DNA of 64,000 nt, taken from NCBI GenBank assembly GCA_030490835.1, contig CM059971.1, positions 56,716,012 through 56,780,011 on the forward strand. Reading direction: 5' to 3'. This DNA is from Annona cherimola (Eukaryota; Streptophyta; Magnoliopsida; Magnoliales; Annonaceae). The notes under the pieces were generated by a model that searched no databases, had not been told where the DNA came from, and was given only the letters and a program-made list of their open reading frames with translations. This document shows, one piece after another, positions 46,760 through 56,689 of the stretch (its first letter is position 1; every line of letters starts with the position of its first letter). A program made the position numbers and the translations under genes.

Positions 46760-48394
46760 TTACTAATAGGACCTCCACTTGTATGTTAGTTTTATTTTAT
46801 TATCCGCACCAGTATTATTAGTTCTAGGAGCCGGGCGATTTATGAGAGGGAAAGGGTTGGTGGGACGTGGAAAGTTAAGTGATGTATGAGGGTGAGATTG
46901 TCGTGGCAAAAATTCACAATTGGAATTGAACATCGTTGAATTTAATTCAGTTCAATCATCGTTGACTTGAACATTCTGACATCCCAAGTTTGGATTGGTG
47001 GGCTATGTATGGTTGTTGAAATTGGAATTTTGACCATTTTCCTTATTTTATTTTCATTTGGTGATTTATCCTTGAAATTTATTTGCCCCTTTTTCTAATT
47101 AAAATGAATTCTGTTATCCGCGCATGGAATTTTTATCATATCCATGGAATGCAGGTCCTCTAAACTTCCTTTTGATTTCCATAGAATCATATTCTTGCTA
47201 CATCCCCTGGTCATTTCAACATGGTTTTTTTTTTTTCTTTTTCTTTTTCCTTGAAGGCCGATGGAGCCTGCAGTTGTGGCTATAATTTCGTCAAAATTGA
47301 TAATATTCTTGAATTTTCTTTAAATTACGTAGTTAAGATGCAAAATTTCTAAAATTATTTGATTTATATACCCATTTAAAGATATATTTCCCACATCTAA
47401 ATCTCCTAAAACATTATCTTTTATGTGGATAAATTATCCAATAAAGTACCGCAATATTCTAATATATCTTAAATTGATGGAAGCATCTTTTATAGTTTAC
47501 ACAAGAATATACAAATTTTTTATGATAAAAAAAAATCAACAATTTTTAAGCAAATGTACCAATCTACACCCTTGATCAAGATGATTTTTGTGGAAGCTCT
47601 TCTTTAACTACAAAATCTCTTTTCTAAGATGTGTGCTGAATTTTCAGAAGTGTTTGATATTATTAAAACCAAATGAAAGGGAGAGTAACACAAAAATGAA
47701 CAGCAACTTGTCCTACTTTTTTCACTTCATTTCGATACTTTTTTTTACCACCATTTCAAGGGAAACAGAGGTGAGGAAGCTTCTTCATCCTCACAAAATT
47801 TTTCTAATCAACTTTTATTACTAAGAAGGAGAACAAAGCTCTTCAATTGGGAGACAGCTCCCACTTCGGAGACATTACATCCACAATGTTTTGAGCCTAG
47901 ACTAACTTGGAACATCTTCACATTCGGTACGAACTGAGTTACACCCAGTTAACTTCTTCTCCCCCCTTATTATACTCATATATTGAGGTATCTTATTATA
48001 ATATAAAAATAATTTTTAAAATGATTTATCATGGAAATTTCAAAATCTGATAGAGTATAAATTTTATTTAATGTGAGAAATTGTAATTTTTATTTCATGT
48101 ATATGTTAAATTGATTTTTATTATTTAAATATTTATTTCTTACTTTATTATTTAGTTAGATATTTTCTTTTACAAAGATTTCATAATATTTACGGCAGAT
48201 ATAATGATTGCAAATAATAATTTTATTTTTAATAAGGGCATTTTTACATTTTCTTTAACAATTGACAGCCGTAACCTTAATGGGAGTGATTTTAATTTCA
48301 AGTAAATTATGTAGATACACTTGCAATTTTTCCTAATTTGATTTATTTAAATCAAATAATAAAATAAATTTAAAATTATTTTCAAAAACGTTCT
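46760..48394. other. Non-coding stretch
   Basis: AT-rich; no gene recognised. The open frame 47588-47824 (+) shows no domain. Confidence 0.45.
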
Positions 48395-48885
48395 AGAAAG
48401 GAGAAATTCGTTTTATACCATAATATTTGTTCCTAATATATCCGTGATATTTCAAAATTTTTTCTTATACCTGTAGCATTTCATCCTAAATTCCTATTAT
48501 ATCTATGTTGTTAAAACGATTATAATATATTCATGAAATAAATAATTTCGCTCGTTTAAAATTTTTCTAATTGAATTATTCAACTTTAGTATGACTCTTG
48601 AATCATTTGATGTTATATACTGATAATTTACTATCATTAATTGAGTCATATTAAAGCCGAATTATTTCAACTAGAAAATTTAAAATGAACAAAATCGTCT
48701 TTTTGATATGATAGATAACGATTATGTTGATGCCGTAGATATAAGAAGAATTTAGGGTTAAGTATTGCCGGTATGAGAGAAATTTATGAAACATTATATA
48801 TTAGAAATTAGGAGAAAATGTTACGGATATATTAGGAATTAGAAACAAACATTGCAGGTAAAAAAGAAAATTTTTTCTATGGAAT
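48395..48885. repeat. Fold-back element
   Basis: The left arm ttcctaatatatccgtgata is mirrored by tacggatatattaggaatta near the right end. Further inwards, tcttatacctgtagcattt and tatatctatgttgttaaaac mirror similar words on the right (aatgttacgg, gttgatgccgtagatataag). No coding. Confidence 0.6.
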
Positions 48886-48924
48886 TATGTTTGTAACATT
48901 TAAGGTTCATAATTTTATAAGATG

Positions 48925-49600
48925 AGGAATGATTCTGATAGTCCAAGTTAAGCAAATGGCCCACTTAGTCTACCTCAAAAAATCAATTTGCAACAACTTT
49001 TTTTATACACTTGTTTATCTAGGGTGTGTTTGGTAATGAATAAAACTTTTGATGAAAAGTTTTAGAGAGTAAAAGTTGTCAAATGATGTGATACGATAGG
49101 GGTAATGATGAATAGTAAAGAGAATAAAGTTAAAATAAATAGGTTAGTTGTGTAGATAGTTGTATAAAAATGATTGATAAGTAAGGTAGTTGTATATGAA
49201 AATGTGAAAAAAATGATTAAAAAATATGATAGTTATGGAGAGTGAAAAGTTTTAGATTGAAAAGTTTTAAATTGACATTTTTTGTGGATTGTCAAACACA
49301 CCCCTAAAGTGTGTTTAATATATAAACCAAGTTTTACCATATTTGGATATGTGTATATATTTTCTTTAACTTTAAAAATAAAGGTATTTTAAGTACATAT
49401 ATGCACATAGATGTTTAAAATTTTCAAAAAATATATAAACATATCAAAAAATAGTAAGAATTAATTTTTATATTAATTACAATTAGATAAACAAGTATCT
49501 GGAAAAAAAAAAAGCAAAAACATAGTTGTAAATGGGCTTTTTGAGGTAAGCTAAGCAGAACATTTGTTTCTGTTTAGCCTGAGCTAACATGATCACCCCT
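48925..49600. repeat. FB (subtype B) element carrying a nested MITE
   Basis: The outer FB-B element (aagcaaatggcccacttagt at left; ttgaggtaagctaagcagaa at right) is interrupted at 49022-49303. Removing the MITE and one copy of cta restores the contiguous FB arm. Confidence 0.75.
49019..49306. mobile_element. M1 MITE with 3-bp target duplication
   Basis: The element 49022-49303 (282 bp) begins gggtgtgtttgg and ends ttgtcaaacacaccc, with cta on each side. The uninterrupted FB copies at 14.5 and 15.6 kb supply the empty-site sequence. This is the best-defined copy of family M1 here. Confidence 0.85.
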
Positions 49601-50454
49601 CTTATAAGATTAGAAGAGTGAGAGCGACCATGCAACTAAGACATTTACATATTTTCAATTTTTTATAAGTTGATATTCTAGTTATGTTTATAAAAAAATT
49701 TTGAGGTGTATATAAAGACATTTAAATTTCAAATATCAAGAGTATTTTCGTCATTTTAACCAAACAGATAAAAATATTAATTTCTATTATATAGTTCTAA
49801 CTAAAACTTAAAGAAGAATAATACAAACGGTATTGGCTATCTAATATTTGAAATAGCACCATCACAATTACATCATAAAATCATACATGATTAAGGAATA
49901 GGTAACGTAATTTTTTATTTTATATAATGTCTAATTTTTAAATGTAATGAAAATCATTTTCGCGATCATGTTGCCATTAATTTATGAGTGAAGATACAAA
50001 GATAATATATTATTTCTCAATTGATGTTTTAACGTCAAGTCTATTTAGTTTCATAAATCAATTAAAAAGCTAAAACTTTAATTTAATAATATATTACTTT
50101 GTATGTAATCAAAATCATAAAAATGCAATCAGAGAACCATTTTAACAAAATTAGGATAAATTTTATTTAACTAGATCAAATTCTTAAAATGAATTAAAAA
50201 TTTTCTTTTTGGATAATTATATAATATTATTTTTAAATGTATCTTCAACTAAATCATAAACAATGAAATGAATGCAACCACATGATGTATCCAATTTCAA
50301 CTTGTAAAAGAGGTGAAGTTTCAATATTGCCTTGTAGTATTTTTTAGCACTGTGCAACAGAGTAGGACTCGAGCAGGACGAAATCCAAGCCACCCTTAAT
50401 GCCAATGCCATCCTCCGGTAGAACTATTCATACGGTAAATCAAACGAAAAATAA
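49601..50454. other. Non-coding upstream region of the receptor gene
   Basis: AT-rich; no TATA box that I would commit to. The open frame at 50217-50411 (-) has no domain. Confidence 0.4.
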
Positions 50455-50911
50455 TAGAACACTCCATCAAATTCGTTTATTGTCCAATACCAACCGTTGC
50501 AAATGGTCGATGAATTGCAACTTTTAGATCCTCTAAAATTTTAAAGGATTTGATTAATTTTATGTCTTGATAATGATTTGAACAAAATGTACGATCTGAA
50601 TCTTTGAGTTATGATCTCAGATGCTCATTTATTCTTTGCTAAAATCATGTTGCCTTGATAGCAGACTCGAGCTCATCTGGAGAAGTCCCAGATAGCACCA
50701 TTTCCATCATCATCTCAGGCTGATCATTTATTTTCTGCTAAAATCCTATTGTCTTTATCTGCTCTTGATAGTTTTTTGAATGTTATCATTCAATACACAT
50801 TTCAGCCACATAGGCATTCCTTGTTTGTTGGAAGTAAGTAAATCTTTGAAAATTTTCAACTATCACCTTTTGATTTGTGCTTTATAAAAATCCATTGGCA
50901 GGGGGAAAAAT
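50455..50911 (+). promoter_or_regulatory. Promoter-proximal / 5' leader region of the ZAR1-like gene
   Basis: This region is conserved, block by block, with 42140-43045 upstream of the decayed paralogue, which suggests that it is functional leader DNA rather than random intergenic sequence. It contains two units of the tandem leader repeat. The last bases before the start are ccattggcagggggaaaaat, which contain an acceptor-like AG (50899-50900) about a dozen bases before the ATG, so a 5' UTR intron is plausible. The start context aaaatatggcc has A at -3. Confidence 0.5.
50610..50790 (+). repeat. Two leader repeat units of the intact gene
   Basis: The unit pattern gatgctcatttattctttgc and aaaatcatgttgccttgat recurs as ggctgatcatttattttctg and aaaatcctattgtctttatc. 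It corresponds to the three-unit array at 42540-42900. Confidence 0.65.
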
Positions 50912-53539
50912 ATGGCCGATCCCATTGTCAGCATCCTCTTGGAAAAGTTGGTGACGTATTTGATTGATGAAGGTAGCCAGTTACTTGAATTTGAAGATCA
51001 ACTGGATGAAATCAAGAAAGAGTTTCAATACATGCAGAACTACATTAAGGATGCTGATCGAGTGAAAAGAAAAGACAGAAGCGAGACCCTCAAGCTGATA
51101 ATGAATGATGTGAGAGAACTGATTTATGAAGCCGAAGAAATAATAGCAGATTGTCAGCTTGTGCGCCAAAAGAAAAAGAAACAGGGATGGACATCCGCTT
51201 CCTTTTCTCCAACCCTTTTAAAATCTCGTTATGATTTAGTAAAGAAGTTGAAGAATGTCAATAAAAGTATCAAACAAGTGAAGCAGAATATGATTTCTTA
51301 CTTGGCCACTGTTCCAGTCCATGCTAAAAAGGAAGAGAGTGAAAATATACCATTGACCCATCCTATCCTAACTAGCAATGAGAACATAGTGGGATTAGAA
51401 GATGAGTCGATGCACGTAATAAATTCTCTGCTCATGAAAAAAGATTACTTGAAGGTGATTGGAATTGTTGGAATGGGTGGAATAGGTAAAACTACTTTGG
51501 CTCAGAAAATATGTAAGAGTGAGACAATCGAAACTGAATTTCAACCCTTGATTTTTGTTACAGTTTCTCAAAATTTCAGATTTGATGATCTTCTAAAGAA
51601 GATGTTAGACAAAGCAGGTGTAGCAAATGGGTCACTTCATGGCAAGGGTGTGGATGATTTGTTAAAGATTCTTAAAGATCAACTGGATCATGACAAATAC
51701 TTAATAGTTCTAGATGATGTATGGGGAGAAGAGGAAGGGCAGTGGTGGTACAGCTTGGACTCTGCATTGCCAAGAGGGAAAGGAGGTTGTGTCATGGTGA
51801 CAACAAGGAATGAAGGAGTGGCAAGATCTATGGGTGCAACAGACGAACACATCCATCGTGTGGAAATTTTGTCAAACAAAAATAGCTGGTTATTGTTTTG
51901 TAAAGTAGCTTTTGCAAGGAATAGAGGAATTTGCCCAAATGCGGAATTAGAAAAATCTGGCAAGGAAATTGTAGCAGAGTGCGGCGGGCTTCCTCTCACA
52001 ATCAGGATTGTTGGTGGAATGATGCTTGCTAAAGGAGATTCCATCATCCAATGGGAGCAAATGGCAAAAAACTTAAAGGAGGAGATGGTTAATAGTAGGA
52101 TCTTAGATAAGCTAGTTAATTCCAGGCTACAGCTAAGCTATGAAGAGCTCCCCATGAATATACGGGCTTGTTTGCTCTGCTTTATTGTGTTCCCTGAAGA
52201 TTATCAGCCACGGTCTTGTCAAATCATTCAAATATGGATTGCTGAGGGTTTGGTGTGTGGAAGAAGGGCGAAAACAGCATCAGAGATAGGAGAAGAATGC
52301 TTGAATGAGATGTGCAATCGATGCTTGAAATCGAAAGATGAAGAGGGGCAATATGGCAGTGGTGTTGCTTATTATACAATGCATGATGCGGTTAGAGAAA
52401 TGTTAATGAAAATTGCAATGGAAGATAGTTTCATGGGCATAAATGAGGTCAACAAACTGTCTCGCCGTATTGTGATTCATGATAACTTACCTTTAGAAGG
52501 TAATTTAACATCTCGACTGCGTATGTTGCTTGCTTTTGATATAGAGAGCAAAGCTCTGACACCACTAATAGAAGCAAATCTCAAAAGATTACATAGATTG
52601 AGGACATTGTGTCTCCGGTTCTCAAACGAAATCAGCGAAAACACTGTGAAGCCGACAAAATGGGTGAATGGGATTGGTTCACTGCGTCACCTTGTTTATC
52701 TTTACTTCAGCAATATCCATGCTCTAAGAACACTCCCTGACTCGATCGGAGATTTATGCAATCTCCGAGTCTTGAGCATAACTTCCTGCCATAATTTGGA
52801 GAGGCTTCCACCATCCATCATAAAGTTAGAAAACTTGATTATGCTAGATGTACGAAGATGTGAGAAATTGGAGTGCTTGCCAAAAGGTCTTGGAAAATTA
52901 TCAAATCTCGAACAGTTATGGTGTATCAGGTCTTCTGATTCTTCTGAAACCAATAAATGGTTATCATTCTCAGAGTTGAAAGATCTAAAGAAACTGAGGT
53001 TGCTTACAATGGAGATAAGCACAGGGGAACAAATAGGGGAGGAGGAAAGAACTCCACTACAAATGCCTGAATCTCTTCAAATTCTAGGCTTGGGCTTTGT
53101 AGGTATCACTTCTGCATGTGAAGCTGAAATTATAAGAAAGATTAATTGTCAGCTCTGTCATCCTCTTCTATACTTAAAAGAGCTTTATCTTGATTCTTAT
53201 CCAGGAGACTGCACACCCACTTGGCTAAGTCCTACTTCCTTACCCAATCTTCGTCACCTTCAAATTTGTGAAGGCAGAATCAAGAACATGGGCCCTGGGT
53301 TTTATATAGAATGTGCTTCGTGGAAAGTAGAGACATTGGTGCTAGCATGGATGGAAAAGTTGGAGGATGATTGGGCAATGATAGAAAGGGCAATGCCTTT
53401 TTTAAGTCATGCTCATGTTAAAAATTGTCCTATGCTTAAGTACTCAGATGAAGCTTTTCAGCCTGGTCGTCATGGTTGGATAACATGGAAGAAACCGATT
53501 AAGGGTAAGAGCTTTTATTTTCCACCTACTTTCATGTAA
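50912..53539 (+). CDS. ZAR1-like: CC-NB-ARC-LRR immune receptor of the ZAR1 / RPP13-like 4 clade
   Basis: An 875-residue NLR, near the usual length of ZAR1 (about 850). ZAR1 pairs with RLCK XII pseudokinases, senses effector-modified kinases, and forms a pentameric calcium-channel resistosome at the plasma membrane. In order: a MADA-like first helix (MADPIVSILLEKL) with the channel acidic residue at E11; coiled coil to about 130 with an EDVID-type segment V67-E76; P-loop G187-T195 (K193); kinase-2 L264-W271 (DD at 268-269); RNBS-B 291-299; GLPL 357-363; RNBS-D from 419 (ACLLC, FPEDY); MHD 490-492; LRRs from about 540; a C-terminal WLSP/LPNLRHL block typical of this clade. No motif is broken, so it appears functional. 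The ATG is the first in frame and starts the MADA motif. A good donor (gtaaga) at 53505 suggests a 3' intron could replace the last residues. Subclade is inferred by eye. Confidence 0.93.
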   Translation: MADPIVSILLEKLVTYLIDEGSQLLEFEDQLDEIKKEFQYMQNYIKDADRVKRKDRSETLKLIMNDVRELIYEAEEIIADCQLVRQKKKKQGWTSASFSPTLLKSRYDLVKKLKNVNKSIKQVKQNMISYLATVPVHAKKEESENIPLTHPILTSNENIVGLEDESMHVINSLLMKKDYLKVIGIVGMGGIGKTTLAQKICKSETIETEFQPLIFVTVSQNFRFDDLLKKMLDKAGVANGSLHGKGVDDLLKILKDQLDHDKYLIVLDDVWGEEEGQWWYSLDSALPRGKGGCVMVTTRNEGVARSMGATDEHIHRVEILSNKNSWLLFCKVAFARNRGICPNAELEKSGKEIVAECGGLPLTIRIVGGMMLAKGDSIIQWEQMAKNLKEEMVNSRILDKLVNSRLQLSYEELPMNIRACLLCFIVFPEDYQPRSCQIIQIWIAEGLVCGRRAKTASEIGEECLNEMCNRCLKSKDEEGQYGSGVAYYTMHDAVREMLMKIAMEDSFMGINEVNKLSRRIVIHDNLPLEGNLTSRLRMLLAFDIESKALTPLIEANLKRLHRLRTLCLRFSNEISENTVKPTKWVNGIGSLRHLVYLYFSNIHALRTLPDSIGDLCNLRVLSITSCHNLERLPPSIIKLENLIMLDVRRCEKLECLPKGLGKLSNLEQLWCIRSSDSSETNKWLSFSELKDLKKLRLLTMEISTGEQIGEEERTPLQMPESLQILGLGFVGITSACEAEIIRKINCQLCHPLLYLKELYLDSYPGDCTPTWLSPTSLPNLRHLQICEGRIKNMGPGFYIECASWKVETLVLAWMEKLEDDWAMIERAMPFLSHAHVKNCPMLKYSDEAFQPGRHGWITWKKPIKGKSFYFPPTFM

Positions 53540-54177
53540 CTATTTAGATGTTTGTTAGCAATTTTCTGGATAGACAATAGAAATATGGACTCAAATTTGC
53601 TAATCATAACATGAGGGATATGTTAATTACAACTAATTTATGATAGACTATTTGCATAGAAACTTCTAAATGTGACTGTCTTTCCTAACCAATTAATTAT
53701 TAATATATTTTTTGATGAATTATTACTATATTTGAACTTAATATAAAGGGTGTGTTTGGCAAATAGTAAAAAAAGTTAAGTTAAAACTTTTCAATCTAAA
53801 TCAACAATTATCTTATTTTTTAATTATTTCTTCACATATTCATATACAGCTATCTTACTTTTCAATCATTTTTATATAATTAATCAATCTATTTTTTTGA
53901 TAACTACTAATCTATCTATTTTAATTTTGTTCTCTTTACTACTATTCATTATTCCTACCATCTCACATCTTTTTCTTTCAATTTAACAACTTTTATATAA
54001 AAAAATTTCATCCAAAAATTTTGTAACTTCACAAACACACCCAAAATTGTAAACCATATTTTCATCAAAAAAATGTAAACCATATGAACTTATAGTTTTA
54101 ATTACTTGATTTAGGAAATGATTATGTTTATAATTTGTTTCTAATACTTCTATTTATTTGTGAGGAAATGCGAACAG
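53505..54177 (+). other. Possible 3' intron of the receptor gene
   Basis: gtaagagc at 53505 follows aagg. Acceptor-like AGs lie at 54163-54164 and 54176-54177 after a T-rich tract. Splicing to the latter would replace the last 11 residues with a short Ser-rich tail ending at a stop near 54207. The interval holds an M1 MITE. Without splicing, the open frame simply ends at 53539, so both forms are possible. Confidence 0.35.
53745..54045. mobile_element. M1 MITE just downstream of the receptor stop codon
   Basis: The unit 53748-54042 starts gggtgtgtttggc and ends aacacaccc, with aaa on both sides. Internal blocks are in reverse orientation relative to the 49.0 kb copy. Confidence 0.8.
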
Positions 54178-54179
54178 GA

Positions 54180-54889
54180 GAGAGTAGTTCCTCCTCGCTG
54201 GCTACTTGAGCCATAAGGGAGTTGGTGTCACGTAGAAATCAAGAGCTTCTGAAAGACGTGGTTAGCAAGCCATGAATTTGGTGACTTGTATACTATTTGA
54301 CTTGAAATTTAATTAGTGTATGAATGGATGAAACCTCTCTCTTCTTTGTATTGAAATTTCGTTTCATACAGCTGTAGCTGATGTATATTACATCCTCTAT
54401 TGAGAATGGTTGCAATCACGTATCGGTTGGCAATGAATGCCCTTTGATCTCGTGTTTTCACATGTCTCTACTCTTGTGTTTTGAAGTGACACTACCCAGC
54501 TGAGGTTTTAATTACGGTTCAGCTTTTGGTGACGCCAACATGGAGATTAGTTGTCAGTTTTCAGTTTCTATAACCATCTCCAAAAGCATCCGTGAACATG
54601 TATATAATGTGCAACAACAAGGTATGACTACATGTTCAAATATGATCAAGTGAGATAACCATTTCAAGGTGCATGATACAGGGAATCTGACATCTTTTTT
54701 CTCATTTTTCCCTCTAGAAGTTGTGCATAATATTTTGTGCATGTATACAAGTTGATGGTCAATGATTCAGTATGATCGGAAGCATGGACATGTCCATGCA
54801 ACAGTTTTTTTATTTTAAGATGTTCTTTTTCTACATCTAAGTCATTTATTTTGTTATGAAACAAGCTTGTTATGCCATCACATTTTTAG
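54180..54889. other. Downstream region, possible 3' UTR
   Basis: The first 250 bases have more balanced composition and may be the receptor's 3' UTR. The rest is non-coding. Confidence 0.35.
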
Positions 54890-55740
54890 ATCAAAATACT
54901 TTCCTTTAGGCAACATTTTGGAATATAAAAATTGGGAGGGGTTGCTCGTATACTTGGAGAATATCTCACAGCCTTTATAGCTTCTAAAAAGGGTTGCAAA
55001 TGGAGTTTAAGAAATGGGGAAATGCACACTTCTTCAGGGATAATTGGGTAAGTGACGTCGTAACAAGAATTGGACCACTTCAAAAAGAAATTAATGAGAG
55101 GCCTTGGTAAAGCAGTTTATTGATAGCACAGAAGAGAGTGGAAGGAAACTAAGATTAAGGCAAGTGGGTGAAGATGACAGGCTATATTGGCACCTGGAAC
55201 CTAATGAGTGCTTTACAGTTATGTCAGCTATGAACCTAACGAGTGTTTCACAGTTAAGTCAGCCTGTAGACTTGCCCACTTAGAGAACATGAATTCAGAG
55301 GGATCAGCAGTGGAAAGGGGAGAAGGGGAAGCAGATGGGGTGCCGAAGATGTTGTGGAAGGCAAAGATATCAAGAAAGGTGCAAATATTCGAGTGGAGAC
55401 TTTATACGAGCTCCCTTTCTTTAAGATCTAACATAAGAGGGGTGTTCAGATTGATCTTTTCTGCCTCCTGTGTACTCGAGTTGAGGAAGAAGAGAACAGC
55501 ATTCATACTTTTTGGAAGTATAATAAGGTAAAAGACCTGTTTAGTTTAGAATTCCTATTTTTGCTGGCTTGGGTAATTGACCCTTCAGCTCGATTAATGA
55601 AATTCTTGCACAGCTGACTCATGAAAGAGAGAGCTTTCTTTTCGTGTTCTTCATCACTGTTTGCTGGAGAGTGCGGCACAAAAGAAACTCTTTTTTGGCA
55701 GCTAGGTGTTGGTCTGTGATTGGTACCTTAAAACCTCTTT
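54890..55740 (+). pseudogene. LINE reverse transcriptase C-terminal part with zf-RVT domain
   Basis: Frames shift, but the order is that of plant LINE ORF2 after the RT core: CSYTWRISHS with FKKWGNAHFFRDNWVSD (54930-55060); LYWHLEPNECFTV (about 55180); then MLWKAKISRKVQIFEWRLY (about 55350), RGVQIDLFCLLCTRVEEE (about 55437) with the CxxC of the zf-RVT zinc-binding domain, and HTFWK. A 34-bp local duplication (gaacctaatgagtgctttac) lies at 55198. It continues towards an RNase H region interrupted by the next element. Multiple stops make it non-functional. Confidence 0.75.
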
Positions 55741-55744
55741 GGTT

Positions 55745-56385
55745 GGAAGCCGTTGGATGCGGCAGCAGCGACGAGGCGGGCGATTTTGCGCGCAGGTCCT
55801 CGGTCAGACTGTCAGGGGAAAGTCTGAGGTAACGGGCCTATCCCCAAACGGCGCCAAAGCCAAAAACCCCGCGCCTTTCTTCCAAGAGGGCTGCGGTGGA
55901 AGAAGGGTACGGGGGTTGCAGCTGCGGGCGGGCAACAACGACGCTTCCGTGCGGTAGCTGTTCGCCGGAGGCTCGCGTGCGGCTGCCACGAGAGGGATGC
56001 GAGAGAGGCGGACGAATCGTGGAAGGGAGCTGTGGAAGGGAGCCGTGAAAGAGGGCTGCGGTGGAAGAAGGCCGCGGGGGTTGCAGCGGCGGGCGGGCAA
56101 CAACGACATTTCCATGCGGGAGCTGATCGCCGGCGGTTCGCGTGCGGCTGCCACGAGAGGGATGCGAGAGAGGCGGGCGAATCGTGGAGGGGAGCTGTGG
56201 TGGAAGAAAGGCGCGGGGTTTTTGGCTTTGGCGCCCGTTTGGGGATTTGACCCGAGGGGGTCCATTTTGCAAAAAAGGCCCGTTACCTCAGACTTTCCTC
56301 TGACCGTCTGACCGAGGACCTCCGCACAAAATAGCCCGCCTCGTCGTTGCTGCCGCATCCAACGGCTCCAAATCAGCCCGCCCAA
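55745..56385. mobile_element. GC-rich inverted-repeat element inserted in the LINE
   Basis: About 130-bp inverted ends: gccgttggatgcggcagcag at left (about 55750) and ctgccgcatccaacggctcc at right (about 56352), continuing through ggtcctcggtcagac, gtctgaggtaacgggcc and gccaaagccaaaaacccc. The interior has two tandem units of about 165 bp starting at 55886 and 56051 (gagggctgcggtggaagaag; gctgccacgagagggatgcg). Strong GC richness contrasts with both flanks. Open frames on both strands arise from the repeat and composition and show no domain. A MULE/Pack-MULE-like or other TIR origin is likely; target duplication is not clear. Confidence 0.7.
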
Positions 56386-56440
56386 ACGAACGGTATCGCG
56401 ATACCGAGGCTCCATGCTCTCGGGAGCATACGATCGCGAT
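56385..56440. repeat. Palindromic cluster at the element's outer edge
   Basis: ggtatcgcgatacc (about 56392) is a perfect 14-bp palindrome, followed by atgctctcgggagcat, a near-perfect one, and cgatcgcgatc. Confidence 0.75.
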
Positions 56441-56449
56441 CTGTGGAAT

Positions 56450-56665
56450 CGGGCATTAGGTGGAAGCTAAATCTGATTCATTAATGCTTATGAATTGGCT
56501 TAAAGGAGATGACAGATTCTTATCTAGCATTGGTTTCCTTGTGGAAGAAATTCGAAACATGAGAAACTATTTCCACCAGATTTGTTTTCTCCCATGTTTT
56601 CAGTTATGGAAACTAGTGTGCTCACTCCATTGCGAAGTTGGTTGTTGGTCTTAGTGGGGAAAGAA
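56450..56665 (+). pseudogene. RNase H-like (RVT_3) part of the interrupted LINE
   Basis: VEAKSDSLMLMNWLKGDD followed by GFLVEEIRNMRNYFHQICF matches the plant-type RNase H domain at the LINE C-terminus (ESD-like acidic residue, hydrophobic helix, aromatic strand). With 54890-55740 it appears to form one element once the GC-rich insertion is removed. The terminal AHxLA motif is lost. Confidence 0.6.
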
Positions 56666-56689
56666 AAGACACGGAGGGGTGAGGCCCCA

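Noticed and set aside
50217..50411. 64-codon minus-strand open frame upstream of the receptor
   Set aside because: No domain, and it overlaps the conserved leader/promoter DNA only by proximity; probably random.
51688..52047. 119-codon minus-strand open frame inside the receptor
   Set aside because: Antisense shadow of the NB-ARC coding sequence.
55804..56415. 203-codon minus-strand open frame
   Set aside because: It comes from the duplicated GC-rich core and inverted ends of a transposable element; the same words repeat within it and no family is recognisable.
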